Shown piece after piece: positions 1 through 5,637 of a stretch of DNA of 14,939 bases (positions are counted from its first letter, which is position 1; the number at the start of each line of letters is the position of its first letter). Made by a program: the position numbers and the translations under genes. The stretch comes from Clostridiales bacterium UBA1248. Lineage in GTDB: Bacteria > Bacillota > Clostridia > Oscillospirales > CAG-272. The stretch lies in NCBI GenBank assembly GCA_002308615.1, contig DBWC01000057.1:534-15472 (forward strand), in the 5' to 3' direction. Under the pieces are notes generated by a model. That model had not been told where the DNA came from and ran no database searches. It worked only from the letters and a program-made list of their open reading frames with translations.

Positions 1-1
1 G

Positions 2-742
2 GTCGTCCCAGAAATCCCACTCGTGGCCGCCGGGGCCTTCGTAATAGGTCAGATCAAAGCCCGCGCCGCGGAACAGATCTCTGTAGATCCGGTTCGATTC
101 CAACAGCCCGTCCTCCGTGCCGCAGGCCAGGTACACCCGGGGCAGCGGAGCTCCGGAGGCCTTCAGCCGCTCGATCAGTACGCGTGGGTTCTTGTCGGAA
201 TTCCGGGTCTTCTCCAGCGGGCCGAGGCCGATGGCGTCGTAATCCACGATCCCGGGCTGTTCTTCCTCCTCGAACATGTGCAGCGCCGAGGACAGCCCGA
301 TGATGCCGCCGAAGGTTTCGCAATACTTCAGGCCGTTGCGGATCGCGCCGTAGCCGCCCATCGAAAGCCCCGCTATGAACGTGTCCTCACGCTTGTCCGA
401 TATATTGTTTAAAAACTCGCCGATACGCATGGGCAGTTCTTTCGTTATGTATTTATAATAATCCTGCCCGTATTTCATATCGGTGTAAAAGCTTCTGTGA
501 CCGTTGGGCATTACGACGCATACGCCGTAATAAGACGAGTATCTTTCAATGCTCGTGCGGCGCATCCAGATCGTCTGGTCGTCAGACAGCCCGTGCAGAA
601 GGTACAACACCTTGAACTTACTGCCGTTTGCGTTGTTTGTTATTCCTATCTCGCCGAGACTTCTTTGCTGCGGCATGACCACCAGCACCTCGCTCTGCAT
701 ACCGAGAGCTTCACTGTAAAAATCCAAATTTATTAAAGCCAT
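2..742 (-). CDS. Putative esterase of the EstA/FrmB (esterase D) family, C-terminus cut off by the window edge
   Basis: Read on the minus strand from ATG at 742 the frame stays open for 247 codons to the window edge, so the C-terminus is missing. The protein looks like a cytoplasmic alpha/beta-hydrolase of the putative esterase family (Pfam PF00756; tributyrin esterase / S-formylglutathione hydrolase-like). Visible landmarks: LLHGLSDD (residues 48-55, oxyanion region), the nucleophile elbow GLSMGGYGA with Ser127, GTEDGLLE with the likely catalytic Asp211, and GGHEWDFWDD with the likely catalytic His240. Only some 15-30 residues should be missing. No signal peptide is seen. The start is fixed by GGAGG at 751-755 on the minus strand, 8 nt before the ATG. 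Family members hydrolyse short-chain esters, often acyl or acetyl groups on carbohydrates; the substrate here is unknown. Codon usage changes sharply inside the gene (see findings). Confidence 0.9.
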   Translation of the reverse strand, partial: MALINLDFYSEALGMQSEVLVVMPQQRSLGEIGITNNANGSKFKVLYLLHGLSDDQTIWMRRTSIERYSSYYGVCVVMPNGHRSFYTDMKYGQDYYKYITKELPMRIGEFLNNISDKREDTFIAGLSMGGYGAIRNGLKYCETFGGIIGLSSALHMFEEEEQPGIVDYDAIGLGPLEKTRNSDKNPRVLIERLKASGAPLPRVYLACGTEDGLLESNRIYRDLFRGAGFDLTYYEGPGGHEWDFWDD

Positions 743-761
743 AATCTTTACCTCCGTGCGT

Positions 762-790
762 ATTATATAATATTAAACGAATAATGTCAA
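762..790 (-). promoter_or_regulatory. Consensus sigma-A promoter for the esterase gene
   Basis: On the minus strand TTGACA (785-790) and TATAAT (762-767) are separated by exactly 17 bp, a perfect consensus. The predicted transcript start is near 754-756. That leaves an extremely short leader, with the GGAGG ribosome site almost at the 5' end of the message. Confidence 0.8.
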
Positions 791-804
791 GTAAATACTT
801 GACA
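785..804. promoter_or_regulatory. 20-bp palindrome between divergent promoters, probable operator
   Basis: A perfect 9-bp inverted repeat (TGTCAAGTA at 785-793, TACTTGACA at 796-804) with an AA centre. Each arm contains the -35 TTGACA of one of the two divergent promoters. A dimeric repressor bound here would block both. The symmetry and size fit winged-helix regulators such as the MarR type that often control MATE pumps, but no regulator gene is in the window and the family assignment is inference. Confidence 0.65.
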
Positions 805-827
805 AATGAGGAAAAAATATTTATAAT
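799..827 (+). promoter_or_regulatory. Consensus sigma-A promoter for the MATE efflux gene cluster
   Basis: TTGACA (799-804), 17-bp AT-rich spacer, TATAAT (822-827): a perfect consensus. Transcription should begin near 834, giving a leader of about 22 nt before the ATG at 857. Confidence 0.85.
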
Positions 828-856
828 GAAATAAAACAAGTGATTAACCGATCAAA

Positions 857-2224
857 ATGAACAAAACAGAAAAAAGAGAATTTTATAAAAAACTGATCGT
901 TCTGACGCTGCCGCTCGCGTTTCAGAGCCTTATGCTCGCAGCTGTCGCCGCGGCGGATGCGTTCATGCTCGGCAGGCTCGATCAAAACGCCATGTCCGGC
1001 GTGTCTCTTGCGGCGCAGATACAGTTCATACAGAATATGGTGCTGTCGTCAGTGACGTCCGCCGGAGTCATACTCGGCGCACAGTACTGGGGCAAGGGCG
1101 ATAAGAAGACGATAAACGATATTTTTTGCCTGATGCTGCGCATAAACGCCGCCGTATCCGTTCTGTTTTTTGTCGGATGCACGTTTTTTCCGCAGTATCT
1201 TATGCTGGCTTTCGCGCATGACGAGCTGCTCGTCGCAAACGGAGCGGAATACTTAAGGATCGCCGGCTGGTCGTATCTTTTGACGGGAATATCGCAATGC
1301 TATCTGTCAATAATGAGGATAAGCGGGCACGCGACGGTCAGCGCGGTGATCAGCTCCGGCGCCGTGGCGCTCAACATAGGCCTTAACGCCGTGCTTATCT
1401 TCGGATATTTCGGCATAACGCCAATGGGTGTAAAGGGCGCGGCGGCGGCAACGCTTACGGCAAGAGTGGTCGAGCTTATATTCGCGGTAGGCGTGTCATT
1501 CGGTAAAAGCTTTATAAAGCCGAATTTAAGACGGCTGTTTTTCCGTGATAAGCTTTTGCAGTCGGATTTCCGCAAATGCTGTCTGCCCGTGCTCGGCGCG
1601 TCTTTATTATGGGGCGTCGGCTTTACGTCGTATACGTCCGTCATGGGACATTTAGGCGGCGACGCGGCGGCGGCAAACTCGGTCTCATCCGTTGTGCGCG
1701 ACCTTATGTGCTGCGCCTGCAACGGCATAGCCGCCGGCGGCGGTATAATCGTCGGGAACGAGCTTGGTAAAGGCAATCTGCAGAAGGGCAGGGAATATGG
1801 CGACAAACTGCTTGTCATATCCGTTATATGCGGACTTATAACGGCGGTGATAATAATCGCGCTCATCCCGCTGACGCTGATAATAGCGCAGCTTACGGAG
1901 ACGGCGCGCAAAAATCTGGTCGGTATGATGATCATAATGGCCGTTTACATGATAGGCAGATGCATAAATACGATCGTCATAAACGGCGTGTTTGCCGCCG
2001 GAGGCGACACGAAATTCGATATGTACAGCCTCGCCGTCTCGATGTGGGGGATAGCGGTGCCGCTTTCGTTTTTGAGCGCGTTCGTTTTCGGCTGGCATAT
2101 CTATATTGTGTATATTTTCACCTGTATTGACGAAATAGGAAAAATACCCTGGGTAATGCTCCATTTCAGAAAACACAGGTGGGTAAAAGATCTTACAAGA
2201 AACAAAAAGGAGGATTTACAATGA
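857..2224 (+). CDS. MATE family multidrug/cation efflux transporter
   Basis: A 455-residue, strongly hydrophobic protein with the length and spacing of a 12-helix MATE exporter (two MatE repeats, Pfam PF01554). It would export cationic drugs or metabolites across the cytoplasmic membrane in exchange for Na+ or H+. The first helix (about 13-38) carries the typical acidic residue Asp34 in AAADAFMLGRL, followed by AMSGVSLAAQ. The second half starts near residue 230. The tail is basic (HRWVKDLTRNKKED), as usual for a cytosolic end. The substrate cannot be read from sequence. The gene follows a perfect promoter and the shared palindrome. No good Shine-Dalgarno precedes ATG 857, and no in-frame alternative start lies upstream within the transcript. 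Its TGA overlaps the next gene's ATG (ATGA), so translation is probably coupled. Confidence 0.93.
   Translation: MNKTEKREFYKKLIVLTLPLAFQSLMLAAVAAADAFMLGRLDQNAMSGVSLAAQIQFIQNMVLSSVTSAGVILGAQYWGKGDKKTINDIFCLMLRINAAVSVLFFVGCTFFPQYLMLAFAHDELLVANGAEYLRIAGWSYLLTGISQCYLSIMRISGHATVSAVISSGAVALNIGLNAVLIFGYFGITPMGVKGAAAATLTARVVELIFAVGVSFGKSFIKPNLRRLFFRDKLLQSDFRKCCLPVLGASLLWGVGFTSYTSVMGHLGGDAAAANSVSSVVRDLMCCACNGIAAGGGIIVGNELGKGNLQKGREYGDKLLVISVICGLITAVIIIALIPLTLIIAQLTETARKNLVGMMIIMAVYMIGRCINTIVINGVFAAGGDTKFDMYSLAVSMWGIAVPLSFLSAFVFGWHIYIVYIFTCIDEIGKIPWVMLHFRKHRWVKDLTRNKKEDLQ
2206..2213 (+). promoter_or_regulatory. Strong ribosome binding site fixing the AIM24 gene start
   Basis: AAAGGAGG lies inside the end of the MATE gene, 7 nt before ATG 2221. 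It argues against the in-frame upstream ATG at 2179, which has no comparable site. Confidence 0.8.
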
Positions 2225-2892
2225 AGTACAGAATCGAGGGAGAACCGTTCCCGGTCGTAACGTGTGATCTTGAAGCCGGAGAGCAGCTGATCACGGAAAG
2301 CGGCGGCATGAGCTGGATGACGCCGAATATGAAAATGGAAACTGTCAGCGGAGGCGCTGGAAAGGCTATAGGACGTCTCTTTTCCGGTGAATCTCTGTTT
2401 CAGAACCGTTATACCGCGGAAGGCGGCGCGGGAAGCATATCCTTTGCGTCAAGCTTTCCGGGTGCGATCCGCGCGGTCAGAATAACGCCGGATAAACCCA
2501 TAATCGTTCAGAAAAGAGCGTTTTTGGCTTGCGAAACGGGCGTTACGCTGTCCGTATATTTTCAGAGAAAGATCGGCGCCGGCATATTCGGCGGCGAGGG
2601 CTTCATCATGCAGGAGCTTTCGGGCGACGGTATAGCGTTTCTTGAAATAGACGGTCACGCCGTTGAATTCGAGCTTGCCGCCGGCGAGCAGAAGATACTC
2701 GCCACGGGCTATCTCGCAATGATGGACGCGACCTGCAGTATGGACATAGTATCGGTACCGGGAGCAAAAAACAAACTTTTAGGCGGCGAAGGCTTCTTCA
2801 ATACGTCCGTCAAGGGACCCGGAAAAGTTATCGTACAGTCAATGCCGACGATCAAGCTTGCAAACGCGCTCGGAGTAAATCAGGGATCGTAA
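2221..2892 (+). CDS. TIGR00266 / AIM24 family protein
   Basis: A 223-residue soluble protein matching the AIM24 family (Pfam PF01987, TIGR00266), which folds as a glycine-rich beta-sandwich. Family-like landmarks are LEAGEQLITESGGMSWM (about 18-34), the glycine-rich GGAGKAIGRLFSGES stretch, FFNTSVKGPGKVIVQSMP near the C-terminus, and repeated Gly-Gly turns. The molecular role of bacterial members is not established; the yeast relative is a mitochondrial protein, and no catalytic residues can be pointed to. I take ATG 2221 as start because of AAAGGAGG 7 nt upstream and because the conserved domain begins directly there. It overlaps the MATE gene by 4 nt, so it is probably co-expressed with the pump; a functional link is inference only. 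Confidence 0.9.
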   Translation: MKYRIEGEPFPVVTCDLEAGEQLITESGGMSWMTPNMKMETVSGGAGKAIGRLFSGESLFQNRYTAEGGAGSISFASSFPGAIRAVRITPDKPIIVQKRAFLACETGVTLSVYFQRKIGAGIFGGEGFIMQELSGDGIAFLEIDGHAVEFELAAGEQKILATGYLAMMDATCSMDIVSVPGAKNKLLGGEGFFNTSVKGPGKVIVQSMPTIKLANALGVNQGS

Positions 2893-2896
2893 ATAA

Positions 2897-3640
2897 ATGA
2901 ACGGCGTATCTACGGCTAAAAGCAAGACAGGAAGCACCGCGGCATATATCACCGCCGCGGTGCTTTTGGTCGTACTTACGTTTGTATGCAGAAAACTGGA
3001 TCATGCGTTCTTTTACGAATGCGGGCCGTTCAAGCCCGCCGAGATGACGCTCAACGCGCTTATCATAGCGTCCGCCTCCGTTTTTATATTCAGACATAAA
3101 GGAAAAGGTCTGGTCAAAAAAATAGGGAAAAACGTCGTTTTCGCTCTGATACCGATTGCTTTGCTTATCACCGCTTTCTTTTATCTGCCGGACGACGCTA
3201 TGACGGCAAAAGACGGCGCGGTGCAGATCCTTTATATGCTTTTATCCGCGTTTGCGGAGGACTTCGTCGTCTGTACTCTCGGCTGCATACTTCTTATACA
3301 TATAAGCAATATGAAAACGCCGGGCATCATTATTATGCTGTTGTTTTCGGCGGCGTACGGCGCCGTTGTAAGAGAAGATCACTGGTCGCCTTATCTGTGG
3401 ATACTGACGGCCGTGATAATAGGATTTTTCGTCATACAGCTGCATTTAAGCACAGACAGCGCGGTATTCTGCGGCATAATACATTTTTTGCTTCATATGG
3501 CAATGCATTTTACCGCGGAAAATTCAAATCAAGAAGAGCCGCTTGTGGGAGACACGGCGGCGGGGATACTTTTCACCGTGTCGCTTATTTCGATGATAGT
3601 CATCGGGATATATCTTAGCCTGAAACGAAAAATACGGTAA
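2897..3640 (+). CDS. Multi-pass membrane protein, probable degenerate CPBP (CAAX protease-like) family member
   Basis: A 247-residue protein with about seven to eight hydrophobic segments (roughly 16-33, 51-66, 80-96, 108-120, 123-137, 143-158, 166-184, 220-242). It is not a clear match to anything I recognise by sequence, but the arrangement resembles CPBP intramembrane proteases (Pfam PF02517, Abi/CAAX). Where motif 1 (EExxxR) is expected there is E121-D122-F-V-V-C126. Where motif 2 (FxxxH) is expected there is F150-S-A-A-Y154. Where motif 3 is expected there is H196-F-L-L-H200. Thus the Arg and one catalytic His appear replaced, suggesting an inactive or repurposed member. The gene starts 5 nt after the AIM24 stop with only a weak ribosome site, so it is probably the third gene of the MATE transcript. 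A terminator follows at 3644-3670. Confidence 0.6.
   Translation: MNGVSTAKSKTGSTAAYITAAVLLVVLTFVCRKLDHAFFYECGPFKPAEMTLNALIIASASVFIFRHKGKGLVKKIGKNVVFALIPIALLITAFFYLPDDAMTAKDGAVQILYMLLSAFAEDFVVCTLGCILLIHISNMKTPGIIIMLLFSAAYGAVVREDHWSPYLWILTAVIIGFFVIQLHLSTDSAVFCGIIHFLLHMAMHFTAENSNQEEPLVGDTAAGILFTVSLISMIVIGIYLSLKRKIR
2933..2964 (+). other. GC-rich hairpin with short T-run inside the start of the membrane-protein gene
   Basis: A perfect 10-bp stem (2933-2942 with 2955-2964, 12-nt loop) is followed by a four-T run ending at 2967, 41 bp after the AIM24 stop. It has the shape of a weak intrinsic terminator or attenuator but lies within codons 13-23 of an open reading frame, so it may be coincidence of Ala/Thr-rich coding. 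Confidence 0.35.
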
Positions 3641-3643
3641 AAA

Positions 3644-3670
3644 AACGGCGTCCGTTTGTCGGACGCCGTT
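3644..3670. terminator. Bidirectional intrinsic terminator between convergent genes
   Basis: A perfect 11-bp GC-rich stem (AACGGCGTCCG 3644-3654 with its complement 3660-3670) closes a 5-nt loop. On the minus strand it is followed by seven Ts (3639-3645), a strong terminator for the rubrerythrin gene. On the plus strand a looser T-rich stretch (3669-3680) follows, ending the MATE-AIM24-membrane protein transcript. Confidence 0.85.
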
Positions 3671-3674
3671 ATTC

Positions 3675-4265
3675 TTAATTATCCGGGAGCATAAGCTTGA
3701 CGTATCCCTGCTCGGAATCGCATAACGGGCAGACGCCGGGCGCTTCCTCCGTCTCCTGCTCGTGTCCGCAGTTACCGCATTTCCATTTTGTCGGCGTTCC
3801 GCGGCTGTACATCGTACCTTCGCTTAACTGTATCCTTATATTGTTCAGCTGCATCATGTGACAGTGCTCGACCGATCCGACAAGCTCAAACAGTTTGGCT
3901 TCGTTGCAGAAGCCTTCCTCGTGCGCGGTCTTTGCGTATTCCGCGTATATTTTTACGCTCTCGTCGTATTCGGTCCCGGCGGCAAGCTCTAAATTCTGCA
4001 AAAGATCCCATTTTTCCTTGAACGGATAACCGGCGTTCACGTTCAGATTATTAATTATATTGCCGTCTGCGTTCTGTATCGCGGTGTAGAACATTCGCGC
4101 GTGATAAAACTCGTTTTTTGATATCTCGTTTAACGCGCACTCCACCTCGTACAGCTTTTTCATTTTCGCGCCGTACGCCATGAATTTGTATCTTACGTGC
4201 GCCTGGCACTCACCGGCAAAGGAGTTTACCAGATTTTGCATCGTTTTGCTGTTTTTTAATTCCAT
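3675..4265 (-). CDS. rbr: Rubrerythrin (diiron peroxidase with rubredoxin-like domain)
   Basis: A 196-residue two-domain protein. The N-terminal four-helix ferritin-like domain (about 1-150) shows the diiron ligand pattern: Glu19 in AGECQAHVRY, E52-x-x-H55 in NEFYHARMF, acidic residues around 93-102, and E133-x-x-H136 in SVEHCHM. The C-terminal rubredoxin-like domain has two knuckles, C163-G-N-C166 and C179-P-L-C182, which bind one iron. Rubrerythrins reduce hydrogen peroxide to water in the cytoplasm of anaerobes, with electrons from NAD(P)H via rubredoxin-type carriers. Length and domain order are typical. ATG 4265 is preceded by GAAAGG (4276-4281 on this strand), 10 nt upstream. It appears monocistronic, ended by the bidirectional terminator; no PerR-like box could be identified. 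Confidence 0.95.
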   Translation of the reverse strand: MELKNSKTMQNLVNSFAGECQAHVRYKFMAYGAKMKKLYEVECALNEISKNEFYHARMFYTAIQNADGNIINNLNVNAGYPFKEKWDLLQNLELAAGTEYDESVKIYAEYAKTAHEEGFCNEAKLFELVGSVEHCHMMQLNNIRIQLSEGTMYSRGTPTKWKCGNCGHEQETEEAPGVCPLCDSEQGYVKLMLPDN

Positions 4266-4402
4266 AATACTTTTTCCTTTCTTTTTTGGCTTATTATTGC
4301 CGTGATGCGCAAAATAAAATCAAATCATAAAAAAATGAGAAAAATGATGATAAATTCAAAAGTAGGAAACAAACCCGTAACAACATAATTCTTTATATAG
4401 AT

Positions 4403-4408
4403 TATAAT
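4403..4408 (+). promoter_or_regulatory. Possible -10 box for the holB operon
   Basis: TATAAT lies 31 bp before the TTG start of holB in the AT-rich divergent region 4266-4439. No good -35 is found at 17 bp (ACAACA at 4380-4385). The overlapping ATTATA at 4401-4406 gives a TATAAT on the minus strand too, also without a clear -35. Nothing else was identifiable in this spacer. Confidence 0.4.
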
Positions 4409-4439
4409 ATATTGATAAATATGATGAGGACGTATTGCT

Positions 4440-5444
4440 TTGAAAAAGTACCGCATTGATCTGGTCGGCTGCGATCACGCAAAGGAATATTTCATATCCG
4501 CTTTATCCGGCGGATACGTGAGCCACGCATATATTATCGAAGGCTCATCCGGCAGCGGCAGACACACGCTCGTAAAAGAGCTTTTGAAAGCAATGGCGTG
4601 CGAGGATGATAACGCGCCGTGCGGAAAATGCGGATGCTGTGTCCGTCTTGACGCCGGCGTGTGCGTCGACGTTTATTACATCAGAGCGGCGGAGGGCAAA
4701 ACGGAGCTTACCGTCGATCTTATACGCGGTATTTACGACAGCGTGGGGCTTATGCCCGCCGATCTGCCGTTCAAGGCTTACGTTATCGAAGAGGGCGAGA
4801 AAATGAACAGGAGCGCGCAGAACGCGTTTTTGAAGCTGTTTGAGGAACCGCCGGAAAACGTGTATTTCTTTATTCTTACGACCGACGCGTCGACTCTTCT
4901 GCCGACGATCAGATCAAGAGCGCTCACCGTAAGGACGGAGCGGCTTGACCGCGCGCAAATGAGAGAAGCGCTTGATAAAAAAGGCATACCGGACGACGAA
5001 AAAAGAGAAAACGCGATAGCCCTTGCAGACGGCTCCGCCGGAGAAGCGATGCGTATATACGTGGACGGAGCGGAAGCGGTCAAGCTGCGTCAGATAGCGG
5101 ACAAGCTTATAAAAGCCCTGCTTTCGCCCGGCTCGGACAAGCTGAGCTTTATAAATATACATCAGAAAAACGTCAAAAAAACGGACGAGCTGTGCCGGAT
5201 CTACGCGCTGATCCAAAGCGCTCTGCGCGACGTTACGGCGTATAAAACGGGCGCGTCGTCTCATACCGTGTATTTTACGTCAAACGAAGAAGCGGAGGAG
5301 TATTCGCTCCACATATCGGATAAGGCGCTTATGAAGGCAAACGACGTTATATCGGAGCTTTTGAGCATATCCGACGTACCGCTGAACCCCGCGCTTGCCG
5401 CGACGGAATTTTCGTCAAGGCTGTGGGACGCACACTTGATATAA
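4440..5444 (+). CDS. holB: DNA polymerase III clamp-loader subunit delta'
   Basis: A 334-residue AAA+ clamp-loader protein; delta' works in the complex that loads the beta sliding clamp at replication forks. The N-terminal LVGCDHAKEYF and SHAYIIEG strands precede a Walker A-like loop GSSGSGRHT (35-43), in which the usual Lys is Arg41, so ATP binding is probably lost, as is common for delta'. A zinc module follows (C54, C61, C64, C67). The family's most conserved block is KMNRSAQNAFLKLFEEPPEN (121-140), then LPTIRSRA with the Ser159-Arg160 arginine-finger (SRC motif, Cys replaced by Ala). The C-terminal collar domain spans about 210-334. The start is TTG at 4440, supported by GAGGA at 4426-4430, 9 nt upstream; the nearby ATGs at 4421 and 4424 are out of frame. 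It is the first gene of the long operon and is followed by ricT, the classical Bacillota order. DnaX-type gamma/tau is unlikely given the length and defective Walker A. Confidence 0.92.
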   Translation: MKKYRIDLVGCDHAKEYFISALSGGYVSHAYIIEGSSGSGRHTLVKELLKAMACEDDNAPCGKCGCCVRLDAGVCVDVYYIRAAEGKTELTVDLIRGIYDSVGLMPADLPFKAYVIEEGEKMNRSAQNAFLKLFEEPPENVYFFILTTDASTLLPTIRSRALTVRTERLDRAQMREALDKKGIPDDEKRENAIALADGSAGEAMRIYVDGAEAVKLRQIADKLIKALLSPGSDKLSFINIHQKNVKKTDELCRIYALIQSALRDVTAYKTGASSHTVYFTSNEEAEEYSLHISDKALMKANDVISELLSISDVPLNPALAATEFSSRLWDAHLI

Positions 5445-5618
5445 TGCCCGTCAGGGCAATTCATGCCGTCAGGCAATTCATAATGAATGAATTTCCGCAT
5501 ACGCGGAATGAATAGCCGCACGCGCGGCATTTGATTCAGCCTATTAGGCGTTAAAACTTCATCCGGCGCGGTGCCGGCTGATTTATGAAATGCGGGCGTG
5601 AAAACGCCTATCACCGCA
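5445..5618 (+). repeat. Array of about eight short hairpins with ATTCAT/ATGAAT linkers (holB-ricT spacer)
   Basis: Almost the whole spacer folds into small perfect stem-loops: 5445-5458 (TGCCC/GGGCA, loop GTCA), 5464-5475 (TGCC/GGCA, loop GTCA), 5475-5493 (AATTCAT/ATGAATT), 5493-5508 (TTCCGC/GCGGAA, loop ATAC), 5515-5528 (GCCGC/GCGGC, loop ACGC), 5539-5549 (GCCT/AGGC), 5563-5577 (CCGGC/GCCGG), and a nested one at 5591-5618 (TGCGG/CCGCA enclosing GCGT-GAAA-ACGC). Stem sequences differ from unit to unit, while the linkers are variants of ATTCAT or its complement. No reading frame with protein-like content is present. It begins one base after the holB stop and ends before the ricT ribosome site, so it would be in a holB-ricT message. 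I know no named family that it fits with certainty. Confidence 0.8.
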
Positions 5619-5637
5619 ATGAAAGGAAAGAAAAAAA

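Noticed and set aside
23..412. Plus-strand open frame opposite the esterase gene
   Set aside because: The minus strand encodes a convincing hydrolase with a complete catalytic triad; the plus frame has no homologous motif.
1300..1935. Long minus-strand open frame (211 codons) inside the MATE gene
   Set aside because: Antisense to a clear transporter frame; the translated sequence is low-complexity Ile/Ser/Pro/Ala, typical of a GC-biased shadow.
2179..2220. Upstream in-frame start for the AIM24 gene
   Set aside because: It overlaps the MATE gene, lacks a ribosome site, and AAAGGAGG lies right before ATG 2221.
4266..4439. PerR/Fur box or complete promoter in the rubrerythrin-holB divergent spacer
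   Set aside because: The region is AT-rich and offers chance matches; no convincing palindrome or -35/-10 pair was found beyond the lone TATAAT.
5261..5614. Minus-strand open frame of 117 codons covering the hairpin array
   Set aside because: It runs antisense through holB and the palindromic spacer, has no ribosome site or recognisable domain, and its composition follows from the hairpins.
5445..5618. CRISPR array
   Set aside because: Units are not identical, spacing is about 15-25 bp, stems change from unit to unit, and there are no cas genes.
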